Source: Trileptium ribeirensis (lineage: Eukaryota > Nematoda > Enoplea > Enoplida > Thoracostomopsidae). Taken from it: a stretch of 64,000 bases of DNA. The translations under genes were made by a program, and so were the position numbers. The DNA is taken from assembly GCA_030248225.1 (NCBI GenBank), contig JASANE010007344.1:21772-85771 (forward strand). Reading direction: 5' to 3'. Under the pieces are notes generated by a model that saw only the letters and a list, made by a program, of their open reading frames with translations, was not told the DNA's origin and ran no database searches. Of this stretch, positions 10,401-25,400 are shown in pieces. How positions within the stretch are numbered: position 1 is the first letter of the stretch; each line of letters begins with the position of its first letter.

Positions 10401-13400
10401 AAGTGATTTCGTTGAAGCGTCCATGAAATGTGGGTTACGTCATAAAGCTCCGATCAGATACTGTAGTTTAAAATATATATGCACTATTGTGAGGACATTT
10501 TGTTCACAATAACTTATTAATTTTTGTACCCACCCGACCCGCTGCTGTAAATGTTATTTAGGTAGTCTGTTTTCTACAATCTGAGCGCGAAGTTGTTTCA
10601 TGCTAAAATTTATATTGGCTAAATTTCAGGGAGCTGCGTTCTTGCTAATGAACTGTATTTATTGGAGCTGTGCGAGCAGTAGTACATTTTGTCTCATTTA
10701 TAGCATTCTAATCGGAAAGTCATCGTCATGATCTAGCTGGCAGGCACTGGTTGCTCCACGCTAGCCCAAACAGTGTTTCTGGCCACTGATCAGAAAATTA
10801 TTGCAAACCTCCTTTTAGTATTATATGAACCAATAATTTCAAGTTTTCTACGAAATAACATTGAACAAACGTGTGTCTAGTAAAGAGATGCTATTGGAGA
10901 CAGAGCCCAAGTGTTTAGTCTAGGCTCCATGAAGCACATTCATTATGGAAGGTATTTTTTTCTTTGGGTGTCCAAAAACACAAATATTGATCGATAAAGA
11001 AACGCTTGGATCTTGGCTCAGTATCTTCAAAATTCCAGAGAGGCAATAGTGTCATTGTAATATATTAAATTTAATGTAAAAGTTATTTTTAATTATTTTA
11101 AATTCACTGTACCTTCATTTCTTCGTTAATCTGTTTTACTACGTATAAGTTTCGAAGATCAGGTTCTGGATCTGGTTTAAATGGACGGGTCCGGTATATT
11201 TCGTTTCCTGTTATTCCCTGCTGTATTATTAGCCATGAGAAACGTATGTGGCCATCTAAATACAAAACCATTAGGTGCTAAAATCTTTTGCTGCTGTAAA
11301 TATTGTGTCTGTATTTGCTTATATATCTGGGAGTAACCGGAATTCCGGTTCCGGCGAAAATCGTGTTCCGGTTGCGGTTCCGGCAAAGGGCAAATACCAT
11401 ACCGGAACCGGAATTTCGGTTTGAAAATTTTGATTGAAATTTTCCAAATTTTTGATTCATTTGTGGTCCAAACATATGTAATATATGTACAACGATCAAA
11501 TTCCAATACAACCAAGCAGAATAAAAGATTAACTCAGCAATTTGCTGTGTGAAACGTAAGTAGGACACAGAATTTTAATAGGAATTTTTCATCTTAACCT
11601 GCAGGAGTTTGTTAAAACAAAGCCAGGTCGATGCTTGAAACCGCTGTTTTACACATTCATAAGTCTGCAGGGCATGTTCCAATTAAATCTTCTAACTCAG
11701 TAACAAAATATGGATTATTTAGAAGTACTTAGCTGTAAGTTAAGCTGACATAAATTTCGTCAAGTACCCGTCAGTGCGCTTGTAAATTTTGTAAATTAGT
11801 ATACATTGAAGTAAAGTAACATATCTGCAACGCAGCCAGGAACTGCGTTCTTGCCAATGAACTGTATTTATTGCAACTGGGCGACCAGTATAACAGTTTG
11901 TCTCATTTATAGCATCCTGATTAGAAAGTTATTATCATTTGCACAGCGCTAGCGTAAACAGTGTCTCTGATCAATGATCAGAAAATTAGAGTATATACCT
12001 TTTATTATTTTCTCTTAGAACCATATAAACCAATAATTTCAAGTTTCCTACAGAACAACATGTAACAAACGTATGTGTAGTAAAGGGAAGCGACTGGAGA
12101 CAGAGCGAAAATGTTTATTCTACGCTCCATGCGTTGTAAGCACATTCAACTTGACGCAAGGGTCTATAGTGAAAGGCATTTTTGGCTCTGGATGTCCAAA
12201 AACCGACATATTGGTTAATAAATATAAATTATTAGATTCCTCACACTCCTTAAAGTTTCAGAAAGTCAAAAATGCCATCGCAATACATTAAGTTTAATGT
12301 AACAATTATTTTCAATATATTTTAAATCCACTATACCTTCATTTCTTCCTTCATCTGTTGTACTATAATATATATAAGTTTCGAAGACCAGGTTCCAGAT
12401 CCGGTTTAAATGGACGGTTCCGGTTATTCCTTGATATATATATTTTCATTTTATTGCTTAACATGGTATGGAATTTCCTATTAGATTTTCAAATCCTGGA
12501 AAACTGGTATACAGATGCGGCTTACAACAGCTGAAAACAATGTCAGTGAAAAATATGTCGCTTCTTGCAGCCTAAATTCTAACTAATACTTTGTTAAGTC
12601 AATATTAAATTTTAGCTTGCATCGCTGTACGAAATCAAGCCGCCAGTTAGTCGTGCGAAAATGATGCAAATAACCGTGGCTGCGATGAAAGCGATTAAAT
12701 ACTACAAACATATTGTGTTTAGCGTTGAAAAATTTATTCAACGGGTAAGAAAGTTACTTTCAAAATATGATGACACTGGGAAACTTACGGTCAACAAATA
12801 CTGTTTTTTGAAAGTAACACACGCAGCCATTTAAACAGTCATCTGGATTTCGCGTTCAGGCGTCTGAGGAAGGAGGGCGCAGCTAGGTATTTTTTGGGTC
12901 CACAGATGGGTCTGGACCCAAAAAGTTTTTGCTGGACACACGCTGGACCCAGGACAGTTTCGGCTTCGTAGACATAGGGTCTGCTAATAAATTCTATTAC
13001 AAACTATAGGCTTTCAGTCGTTTGTGCTTTCATGTGGATATAATTGCTTGCTGCTGGTTCCATGGAATGCCATCAGCCTTTATTCTGGCTTGGGACAGGC
13101 AGAGAATAATTTAACTATTTGTAATTATGTAATAACGTAAAATTGGGTTATGTAATTACGTTTCTTTATTGTATAAAAATTCGTGAAATTCTTGAGCCAA
13201 AAATTGTAAATCGGGACCCAGCGTTCAAGGTCTGGACCCAAAAGAAATTTGCTGGTCCCAGTTTCCGTTTTGAAAAATCCTTGGGCTCCAGGTATTTTTG
13301 CCTCTCCCTGATGCACCCGTGTTATTAACTGCAGGCCAATGCAGCCGTCCCAGTTCCTGTAGTGGTATTTGTTTGACTAAAAATTAGCCAATTTCTCTTT

Positions 13401-16400
13401 GCGACTATAAAAATGTGTAGATTTTTTCTTGCTAATCAAAAAATACGGATATATTTCGCTGAGTGGATAAAAATTGTTAAAACTGTCATTTCTTCCGTTT
13501 TTCATAGTATTCCACATTTTTTAGTCGTCCTGCTAAGCTACCGGTTCTTCGCCCAAGGTGTTTTGTATATTTTGGGGGCAAATGTCTACTTAAATATAAA
13601 TTTTCCCAAAAAATTTAAAAATGCCCATGCTCATCAATTTGATCAGGTATTATCTTATACAAACTAAAAAATTTTACGGTTTACATGCAAACATTCTTTC
13701 TCCAGAGATAAATTTTTCCTTGCTCGGCCAAAACATAAGTGAATTCTCCTCTGTTACACTAAAAAAAGCCAATTTTACACATTTTGGCTAAAAATGCCAA
13801 ATTTTCTATGCGGACCTAAATTTTCCATTATTAGATATATACGTACAAAGTGACATTCGTTTACCTACGGCGCTTTATAGCAGATAAACTGGTGGTTCTC
13901 CCAAATAATATGGTACAGTAGAACTCCTTCGGTCTAGAATTGCAGATTTTTTATGGCGTCTTAGAGAAAAGCCACGAAGCCCTTGTTCGAGGATTCCCGA
14001 GAAGACACTATATATGAGGATGTCAGTCTAATGATCTTTTCCAAGTTGTGGCTTTAGGCGGTTGATGTTAATTGCTTAGGACTTGGGCTAAGGAGTCGAA
14101 CATTACCTCATTTGGCCGGATCCGGTTATGGGTTACTTAGCTAAACAAAATGGGTCATTTTGAAAATTCTTCATCGTATTTCCGTTTTATTCATACAGCA
14201 TAACGTGTTAACTACTCTACTTTAGCGTGTTAGAAAGTCTACCATTCGGTGCGAAGCAGTAATGGTGCGGAAACTTGGCAGAACTAAGATTCCTTGACTC
14301 TGTCTTGAGTTATGGGCTCAAAACCAATCAAATTTCGCCAGAAATGGGCCGGACATAGAATTTTTTCGAGGTGTACATATTTTTTAGATTTGTGGATTAT
14401 TTTTTTGACATTAAGTCTGTTTTTAAATGCATTCAGAGCGTAGTGTTACGTAGTGGAGATTGTGTTTTGCAGAGGTAAAAGGTTTTAATTTCCCTCTGTG
14501 TGTGTATGATCGGCCAAAACTCGGGGAACGTCTTAACTGATTTTCATGATCCTGGGTGTATTCTAACCGGCATAGTCGATTTACCGTGCATATCCCCAAG
14601 CGTTTTTGATTTGACGTCTGGTTCCGGAGTCAGAGGTCAAAACGAGGGTTTTTACCCCAATTTTAGAATATACCCTTCACGGAAGCAGGGTTATTTTTAT
14701 CTTAACTTTAGCATTTTTTGGTGTTTGTTTTATTTCATAGTAAAATAATAAATATACCGATGCCTCTTTTTTGCTTTTCGATTAATGCTTCGGTTCTGGA
14801 GTTATAGGGTTTGAGTTATGGCACCCTCGTGGTTCATAGACCTAAAGTTCGAAAATTTGTTAGTACGCTCCTTGACGCTGACAAGTTTCGCTTGGAGGTT
14901 TTCGAGCATGAGAAACTCATTGCCGGTGTTAGTTTTGCTCTGCGACCCATAGTTCCATGAGTACGCGAGTATGGCGCCCCAATGGTTCGGAGTCAGAGGT
15001 CCAAACGAGGGCTTTTAGCCCATTTTAGTATTCTTCACGGAAGCAATGTTATTTTTATTTTAACTTTCAAATTTTTTTCTCTGGTTGGTTTTATTTCATA
15101 GTACAATGATAAATGCCGATGTCTATTCTTTGTTTTTCGATTAATGCTCCTGTTCTGGAGTTATAGGGTTTGAGTTAGGACACCCTTGTGGTTCATAAAC
15201 CCAAAATTCATAAATTTGTTCTGACGTCCTGGGTGGCTGAAAAGTTTCACTTGATGGTTTTCGTGCATGGGAAACTCATTGCCGGTATCAGGTTTGCTCT
15301 GTGCCCAATGGTTCCATGGCTACGGTGGTATGGGTGCCCCCGTGGTTCCTCGACCTAAAATTCTTAATTCTATTGTGTTGTTCTGGAACGCTGATTACTT
15401 GCGCTTGGAGGTGGCGGGTTTGCGGGTATCTGAAACTCAATGTGTTAGTTTTGTCCTAACTTGTGCGGTATTGTGTGATATCCACATTTAACATATCGAG
15501 GTATGCTATCGAGATCTGATTGGCTGTGCACCCAAAAGGCGTAGGTGCAGCTATGCTTCACTATACTCTGCTACTCTGCCATCTCGATAGTGTTACTAGT
15601 TGTACATGTGGCAACATATAGTACGATTGTTGAGGGTAAAATTAAAAAAGTTATTGCCATGTTGATGAACATGTGGCCGTGTTCTACTAAAGGCTGCCTA
15701 TCATCCTTTTTTGCGCCTTTCGGCCAAATTTCGGCTTTTTCAGTTTTTTGTTTTTGATCCAGCATATTGTACGATGTAGGATGAAATTCAGAAATCCGAG
15801 ACGACGTAGGTAAAGACTCGTAGATGCTGCAGAAAAATAAATTTTGGATATGTCTGGAAAACTGGTAGACTATTTTTACTATAAAAGCGTTATCTTATGA
15901 TATGTTTATATTGTCGTAACTAGTTCTAATCTGTTTCTTCTGTGTTAATATACACGTTTTATAAATAATTTCCGTAAAATCCGAAAATAATTTTTTATTC
16001 ATTAAACAAATAGTTTAACTTGAAATATTGGTATAGAACTGTTAGCTACAAAAAATTTCTTTTCAAATCATGTTACTGCATTTAGGGTATTATCGTGGAT
16101 AACATACGTCTAGCTTTTCTACAGTCTTAGCGATATATATATGATTTCTTATTTTATATATGGATTTCGTATCTATGCACAAGGATGACTGTTTGAATAT
16201 TATTTGTTCAGGCGAAGTGCTATTCTTTGCCCCTAACCTTGGGCTTAACATTCTTCAGAGAGCTCAAAATGCTTAAAAATCCAATATTTCGTTCATAGCA
16301 CCCCTAATGTGCTTTATACCTCCTTCAGTGAATATAAGAAGTTAATCTTGACATTAGCGTGACTGTCTGAACGTCATTTTGTGTGCTACGTGCTTTTCTA

Positions 16401-19400
16401 TATCCCTAAAATTGCGCTAGACTCTTGTGGGAGCACAAAAATACTTAAACATACAATATTTCTTTTTTAGCACTCCCAGTATGCTCTATACAGCCTTCAC
16501 GGAATATAGGAAGTTATTATCGACTCTAGGGCGGCCGTCTGAATACCATTTGGACAAGCTATGAACTATTGTATACTCCAAAATTGAGCTAAACTCTCTT
16601 CTGGGGGTTCAAAAATGTTTAAAAATCCAATATTTCGAACCTTGCACCCCCAATATGCTAAATACCTACTTCACTGAATATAAGATGTTAATTTCTGCAC
16701 TAGGATGACTGTCTAAACACCACTTGGACAAGTTTAGTGCTGTTGTATGCCCCTACAATTGGGCTAAACAGTCTTTTGGGAGCTCAAAAATGCTTATAAA
16801 TTCAATACTTCTGACCTAACACCGCCAATATACTATAAATATACCTACTTTAGTGAATATAGGAAGTTACTTGCGACACTAGTTTCACTTTCTCAACACC
16901 ATTCCACCAACCTAAGTACTATTCTATGTCCCTGAAATTGGGATAAACACTCTTCTAGGGGCTCAAAAATGTTGAACAATATCAATATTTTGTAACTGGT
17001 ACACTCAATATATGTATGCTCTTATACCTTCTTCAGTCAATGTAAAAAGTTAATTTCAGCTCTGGGGTGACTGTCTGAACACCATTTGGGCAGGTTGAGT
17101 ACTATTCCATGTCCCCGAAATTGAGCAAAACCCTCTTCTAGGAGCTCAAAAATACTGAAAAATCCAATATTTCTTACATAGCACCCACAATATGCCATAT
17201 ACCTCCTTTAGTGAATATAACAAGCTAATTTCGGCAATAGAGTCGCTGTCTGAACACCATTTGGATATAATGAATTGTTTCGAGGTCGTCTCCTGCTGTG
17301 CATTTCGTTCACGAAAAAGGACAAAAAATAAGTGAGTGCTATTTTGGCAAAATACACTTGCAAAAGCAAAAGTATTTGCGAACTGTAAATAAAATCTTAT
17401 TTACAAATAATGTTAAAAAGGGATTCGCCAACCCCACATCCAACAGTTGAAATCTAGAGTCAAATACCGATTACAGTATGCCTTGTATTCCGTTTTGTGA
17501 GGTTAATGGCAGTGGTTCAAAAATTAGTTTGGCTTACACGACTGATATTAAATGCAATAATTATTATATTATTACTGCAATTAGACATTAGAGTATCATG
17601 GGCCACGTCAGCCGACGTTAACAAAATAATGTTAGCCAAAAATTGTATCGTTATTTCAAAGTTTGCCCTCATAACTTAGGGGCCGGGCAATTTGACATGG
17701 GTACCGTGTTGCAAAAATTTAAAGTTCAATTGTGAGCACAGGTAAAGCTTGACTTTGGCTTAGGTTTAATCTTGCTCTACGGAACACTTGTAAACAAAAC
17801 TCGATTTATAGGTTACAATTTTAGAACTTTGGTTATACATATAAACCAGAATCTTGAACCTCTATTTAGTCCAAGATGCCATTTCGAGCACGTCTCCATA
17901 GGTTGTTATTTTTGTACTGAAATAGAAATGCAAAAATTGTGTTTACAAAGCTATTAAACTAATATGTTATTTATTCTTAAGGCGAAATAATACCGATTTG
18001 AGAGATTTAAAACTGTGTATTCCGGGATTTGAGGTTCCCTTGAATGTAGTCTTTGTATTCCAGTATATTACTTCCATAATGAAATTGCGAAATTGCTCCG
18101 AAGTTTATAAAAATGCTCACCTTCTATTTTGAAAAACGCTGCTCCGCTCCTCCAAGTACATACTGTCGATCTTATTTCGGGTAGTCAGTTGTGATTGATA
18201 TTAATTTTCTGCCAGCTAGGTAGCCGAATTGACAGTTGATATATAGTTGCTGCTACACAACCGTGTTGATGTTGTTGTAACCATAACTTTATAGAAATAT
18301 TGAATAGCAAAATGTTGTTTTGTACTGATACTCGATATTCTTAGTAAATGATGATAACACGCAGTGTTTTTCTTCTGAATTTTGGTTATATAATTACGGG
18401 CTGCTAATAATAGCCGCAACATAGCACTCAAAACGATGCCTTATTATAATAAAATATTATGTTGCTAAAATTATTTTTCAGTGCAAGCCCGAGTACAAGA
18501 TACCGGGCCTGTACGTAATCGATGCAATTGTGCGCCAATCGCGTCATCAATTTTCAGCCGACAAAGACGTATTTGGTCCGCGATTTGCAAAAAACTTTTT
18601 CAATACGTTTGCGTATTTGGTCAAAGTGTCGGAACCGGACAGGGTACGTACATAACGCATGAGTAAACTTAAGGTGCTTCCCTACCATCCCCTTTTGTCA
18701 TTAGCGATTGGCAATCGCTTGTTTGTCGTAGCAGCCACCCGACAACATATACGAGAACAGAACATAGAATTGGTGTTTTGGGCAACGCATCCAAAATTTT
18801 ATGAAACAAAAAATTGCCCTATTTAACCACGATTACTTTAAAAACGTTCATTTACGATTTGTGACCGTTTGATATTTGAACTACAAATTATTTATTTTAT
18901 TATAGAACGAAAATTCTTCCGTTTAGCGTATTAAACCGGCACATCACATGTAATCTTCGTGAACTACAAGCATTATCATTAATAAAAAGAAATGTATTAG
19001 TGTAACCACAATGCAAAATGCGAGTTGCCACGTTGTGCGTTGTGAAACGAATTTATGACCAAACAGCAAAGAGATGCATTCTGTTAACGACCAGCAATTA
19101 GTCCGTTTAGCAATCAGTCACTCTCTGTTTGCGAACGGAAATTTCTGATATTGGAATTTATTGCAATGACAGTTTTGTTCTCTAACAGCGTTTTGCACAT
19201 ATTGTCAAAAATGGATGATAGGGCAGCAGTTTAAATTTACTCATGCATAAGCGGACAACTGTTTCCATTTCATCCGTGTAGCAGCCCTAAACCCCTTATA
19301 TCCATTATATATAATCTACATAACTGAACATATTACCAAGTTTAAATATTATGCGGAAATGCGATTCGTCATTTTTGATGCGTTGGTAAGCTTAGCATCT

Positions 19401-22400
19401 AAAACGTCGATGAGTCAACCCAAATTTGCGCTATTGATTTTTGTGATTCTCGTGATGCAGCGAAAGCAAAGTATATAAAACGTGTTCCTTGCAGTAAGCG
19501 CGGTCAGGGTTTTTAAGACATTAACAAGTTGGAATCTGGTAGCTGAGGTACTATGGGATGAGTGCAACTTCTTTTTTACTCTAGTTTTTTCTATAAAATT
19601 CCAAAACACTTATGTTTATATTTATATACGCATATATTTACAGCTTACAGTGTACACTATATATGTTATTTTCAGATTGATATTGCCTCAATTTGTTTAT
19701 GGTCTGGAATAAGTCCTCGGCTTATAAATTAATGCATTTCTAGCTTATGTAATTCATGGTGATGGTTTAAAGTCGTGTTCTGTTAGGGTGTACTTGAGAA
19801 GAAAACTTCGTTTCCATCGCTGGTATTCTAGAAAACGTAATCGATTATCGCAGAGGTGAAACTTTCCAACTCGACAAGCCTTGCATGTAATTATCATAGT
19901 GAATTAAATGAGGAAAACAAAGGATTCTCACCAGCGACATAGTGGTGAAATTTGATATCTTAGTGGGTTTTTAGACGACACGCATAACCCAGCTTTGTCT
20001 GGTGATTCGCGCAATAGCTAATTTGAAAGCTTGAAATCTCTATTTCTGCCCTTTAGTTAGGCGCGAAGCCCTATACTACCCTCTCCCTCAATTTCAGGCC
20101 AAAGTGGTTTGGGAAGGGTCCCGGAGAGGGTTCTGAAATGGTCCCAAAAAGAAAGAGTCTAAAACACACGAAAACGGTACTTTCTTTGCAACCGCTATAG
20201 TCATATGGGTGTTTCTGGTCTCGAAGAATTCACCCTTTGTTTATCTGCACGTGCTGTGCTGCCATTGTCTATGTTTTCGCTGCATGTCACAATATGTTTT
20301 TGAATGGCTCGTGAGACTTGAAATACACTGAAACGGCAATATCTCTCCAAAATGCTCAATCCATATGGGTGTTTTTGTTATTTTCTAGAGCCACTCATCC
20401 TCTGTATATCTGCGTATTGTGGCCGCTATTTTCATTATATATTTACGATGCAGGGTTGGGTTAAACTGGGTGTTTAAAAACGCATGGAACCCTAAATACA
20501 TGAAAATGGCAGTATCTTCGCAACGCTCGAGCTAAGTGGTACTTTGTAGAACAAAAATTATCCTCTGTGTGTTTGTACATTGTAACTTCCTGCATTCACA
20601 GTAAACCTTCATTATAGCCCAATTATTCAAGCAACATGGTTGATATTCTGTTCTTGGCTGATTTTGTAAGCTGATTCTCAATATAGATGTGTATGTTTCG
20701 ACTTCGGCCGAGATTTTTTCTAAATTTCTCAAAGAATTATTCTTCAATTAACATTTTGCTTTCGTTCGATTTGGCTACATTTTGTTGCCCGATACTTTGA
20801 TCATACATGTAATAGCATCGACATAACGCTGCTACACTGCGCACTTCCAACGAAATGCCCATACGATCCGGCTATCGTAACCTCAAGGCCGGGTCTAATA
20901 GACCTAAATTATCTTTCTTTTACCCGGTCCCAGGTAGCTACGGAACTTAGCAAGCCGCAGGAGCGCTTCACAGGATGTGTTCTGATCTTGCAGAACGGGC
21001 TTCACGGTACCCTAAGCGGTACTACGTTTGAGGTCCCCTGGAGGTTGCCTCTGTCACCTGTTAACAGGCCAAAGAGACCATACCACTATTCCCTATCATC
21101 GTTCACCAGGAAGTATCAAGGCAACGGTCGGTTGTTCATTTTATTTTGGCCAGTAGCCCCCACTAGGGTCCGACAATCCCTAGACGTCTTACGTTGGATC
21201 GTAACTGGTCAGTTCAGCCTTGACGCCTAGTCTGCTATTCGCAAGACGGCGGGAAGTGACACAATGAAGTCACGCGTCGTGCGAGTTGTACTGTTACATT
21301 TGTGGAATCAGCGAGCCACGCTAAAGCTTGCTACCTCGTTGATGTCAAGCCTGAACGCGGGTATATGCATCGCTACATACACATTATAGGTAAGGTACAG
21401 ATGTAGCATCGGGTTATCGAAAAAGGGGATATGGCAACGAACAAGGTAACTTTATAGCGGCTTATTCATGTCATATGCCTGCGTACGGTATAACTATGGG
21501 TCGGGTCCGGAGATCAAAATCGGGTCGTCGCCCTCCTAATCGAACGCTCACAGCCGTGGGAGTTATATCAAATTTCTTTGCTAATCCTCAATGTGCTCAA
21601 GTCCTTTGACGGCTGCTGCGCTTGTCCAACTCTCGATACGGGGCTGGGGCATCGTCTAGCATGGATCGGACGACGGTGAGTTAACTGTTCAATCGATGCT
21701 AGGTACAGAATGTTAGTTAGCTGGTTCGGATAAGCTAAGGGCGGTTAAAGTCAATCGGCGGATACTCACGAGCAAAAGTACGCAAAAGGAGAAAGGAGAG
21801 CTAATGCTAGTTCGAGTTTGCTCATCCTACTCTACCTTGAATCACTTGGTAACGGGCACGATACGGTTATACAGTACGGTAAAAAGCACAATAAGGGTAC
21901 AAGATATATAACAAATCAATAATAAGAATAATCGTTTTAAATGGTAACAACATGTATATATACTTTACGTACATAGATGTACATTCATACATACAGTACA
22001 ATGGATGAGCTACGGCTCCTAAACTAGTGCAACTCATTCTCATTCGAATGACTCGGCATGACATTAAATCAATTGTCTAATCGAATTCATTATATATCGA
22101 TATCCACGTAATCCTATATCCTATGATCCTAGATAGACATGTGTATACGGAAATGAATATGGATCTGTAACAACTACATTGTGAGGTAACAATTTTAGGC
22201 TGTCTTTCCTGACGTAAAATTTTCATCATGTTTTCAGATAGGGGTTTGGTCCTCCCAAGGTATGTTTCTATCATACACAAAGCTATACGTATATAAGCAC
22301 AACCATGCAGAAAAATTTTCAAGCAGCAAAATATGTTCACGGGCGCTTTTATTTCAGCTCTGCTCAAACCTATCCGCTGGCCAGTTCATCGGGACTTAAC

Positions 22401-25400
22401 ATACCTTGTGGGACTGGCTAAGCGTGCCAATGCAGCAAGAGTCTAATATCCGGAACATCGACGTGGTTACCGACTTGGAGGGGATACCTAAAAATAAGGT
22501 GGATTTGACGTCCACTATATTTAATTTTCAGCGGGGGACGCAAATGAACTCGCATCGGGTAACATCATCAGTGTTGGGCAGAAATGCAAAGCGAGAACAA
22601 AATAGGAAGATATACTGGGCTCTCCAAATTGGGGATGAAGGCCCTCTGGCATTTTACGGTTCCCCCTGGTTCAGAACAGGTGCCCCCGGTTCATGCCCCT
22701 GGCAAAATTTTGGGCTCCCCCGGTTCACCGCCCATCGCAAGTTTTTTTTGTATCCAATCGGTCCAAAGTACATAAAATTTGTACTAAAATTTCGTTATGA
22801 AGCCAAAAATTTCGCAAATTTTGTAAAAATTAGCTTCAAAATAGCTTTTTTCCTCCATCAAAGGTGTTTTGGCAGTGTTTGTGACACGATTTTTAACCGT
22901 TTTTCTCTTGGAAAAATCGGGCGCCCCGGTTCGGAACCAGGGGGCGCCCCTGGTTCATGCCCCTGGAAAATTTTCAGCGAATGGGGAGCACAGATATATG
23001 TATATATACTGATATATGGCTGATATCTTAGCCTTGGCGCAGTTATGATTTGACAACGTATTGTGTGTGTAGCCGTTTTAATGGTTATGCTTGTGAAACA
23101 CTGCGAACCAGGGGTACGCAGCACAGATGTCCTACTTTTCAACTTGGAGGTCCCGCTAAAATAAAAGTGGGATCAAAGTCTCTAATGTTTTGGGAATTTT
23201 GTAAAATCAAGTTCTTAATCATGGAATGAGACATAGATGAACTTTATTTGAAAATTTTAGTCTCTGCTTAGAATCTGGTAAATTTTCAACAAAATTCATG
23301 GAGGGAATTTTAAGTTATGTTAAATTTTCGCTCAAAGTGGGGCGTCCCGCTGTGAAGCCACCGGGCTCGTGAACCCGATTGAATATTGCTCAATTCCACG
23401 GTCTTATTCAAAAACATTTGTCACTACCTATCACTTAACAAAATTTCTGCAAAATTCCTGGAGGGAATTTTGCACAAGATAAACTTATTTATGAGTTCCT
23501 AGTTATCGATGTTCGGAATACTAATGCGTACATGCATGAATATGGTATAGAAAAGGAAAGGAAAGGAAAGGTGTTTAAAACCTGAATAGCATTGCCCAGT
23601 CATACTTAAAATCGGAAAGTTGGCTAAGGATCGTATGGTTTGTGCTAAATAAGTGAGTTGAAAAGATTTTATTTAACCTCGGCTCAATTTTTCAAGTTAT
23701 GTCTCCTAAATTCAGGAATCATGTAAAATATTCTTTTTGCGAGATCCGCGATTATTTGTACCTTAACTCAATGACCGAGGGACGCTTAGAATGACTTCGG
23801 CTTGGGTGAGAAAACTTCCGACAATTAGACTGGGGGGTTGGGCCGCTACGACGGACGAGCAACGGATGCTAGTACGGACTGGAGAGCAAGAAACACTCAG
23901 TTTTCACTGATACTAGATCCTAAACGGGTATCTTTTCGCGTATGACAAAGGCCAATCTCTGACCACCTGGTACTCGTAACTGATATATATTTGCGTACCG
24001 AGTCCTCCGTCGTCCATCTATCGTCCACGCACGCGACCTTCCACGCGAAAATCCGAAAAACAGTGCAGAAAAAAGATTAGTAATCCAAGTACAAAACAGT
24101 AAAACTGACCCCGACTACTGTTTCGGTCTCCGACCAATTGGAGGAGACTAATTCAGACCAGAGCTCGGTCTTTTCTGATATTAGCCAATAATATTTTAAT
24201 TTCTGACGGCTACCGTAAACCGGTGGCGGTTCCAATTGAAATGACGTCCCTTTGGAGATTAAGGTGTAATTAAAATTTAATTATCCTGTCTGGGGCGCTA
24301 ATTTTTGTCATGCTTTTAGGGTTCCTAGAACTTAGTCAGCAAAATCATCTCTTTTTGAGACGATTTGCCTCAAATTCATAGACGGTTTTATATACCCAAC
24401 CTTCCGCTTGCCAACTTTGCAAATATTATCAAATTTTATTCCCTTTTTAATTATATTAAACTTAATTTTAAATTTACATAATATGGTAATGTGAATTACC
24501 TGTATTAAATATGATAAGTATATTAGTTTATTATTAAGTCGCTTCCAGACATACATATAAATAATTATTTAATACATAATATATTTATGTATTAAATCGT
24601 ATTACTTTATTATTTTTATATAAATACTTTCGTATAACTATATTAGTATTAAATTTATAATATATATTTGATTAACCTATTAATATAATATTCCTATGAG
24701 TGACTGAACTATTTTAATTTTAGTGTCGCTCCAGACATATACATATAACCAGATATCTACGGATAAATTGTATTATTTTATTACAAGGATTTTCCGATAT
24801 ACAAATATATATAATTATTGCTAAATTTACTGTTTAATTACTAATATTTACTTAATATATGAATATAAATTCATTAATATTACAATATATACACCCGTGA
24901 CACGGTAGACACAATATTTATACAAACTTAATATTGAAATTATTAACCAACTGTATTTTCTTAATAAATATATATAAATAAGTTTGATATTAAATATATT
25001 TGTATTTATTCCGATTAGGCCGATATATAAATATATATACTTACGTATATAGGGCAGACGTCTGTGTAAACAAGACGTCGAAAACAAACAACCGTGGGGC
25101 CGGGTGTACAAAATGAGGGTCGTCGTCCCTTAAATGTATCTTGGGCGCAAAACGGGCCTCAGATCCGGCCTCGACTCTCCCAACCGAGCGTTTGGATACC
25201 CAACACGTCAATTTTCAGACCAAAAGGGGAACCGGGCTCTTGGGCGAAGCCGTCAGAGTTCACGGTAAAATAAATGAAGGTTTTAGGGGATTTCAGCTGT
25301 TTCGGGTAGCTGTTTTATGAGGCGAGAGATATACATTTTGTGTCGCATAACGACGGGTAACTTATTCATCGGAAAAATTCTCCCAAGTATCATGGGATTA

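Larger units (their letters stand above)
10365..12510. repeat. Host repeat H, copy 2 (split by two hAT insertions)
   Basis: Paralogous to 7583-9215. It carries hAT copies at 10627-11220 and 11327-12433, at sites that are empty in copy 1. Confidence 0.8.
7499..12615 (+). other. Intron 1 of the SCAF4/8-like gene
   Basis: Holds two paralogous copies of host repeat H (7583-9215 and 10365-12510, minus insertions), three hAT copies, an AT-only run of ATTTATAT units at 9218-9275 and a diverged ~266-bp direct repeat (units anchored near 9652 and 9918 by CTGTT.C.GATATCACCTT). No other gene seen. Confidence 0.75.
12745..18481 (+). other. Intron 2 of the SCAF4/8-like gene
   Basis: Contains a decayed TIR-like repeat (12870-13325), a Helitron-like element with internal tandem units (about 14500-15599) and a six-unit tandem array (16200-17290). 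From 17480 to 18481 I see only unique AT-rich sequence without a gene. Confidence 0.7.

Noticed and set aside
22406..23023. 205-codon + strand ORF
   Set aside because: From 22615 on it reads through a MITE whose other copy has a different frame, so it is a chimeric chance ORF. The first 70 codons match nothing I recognise.
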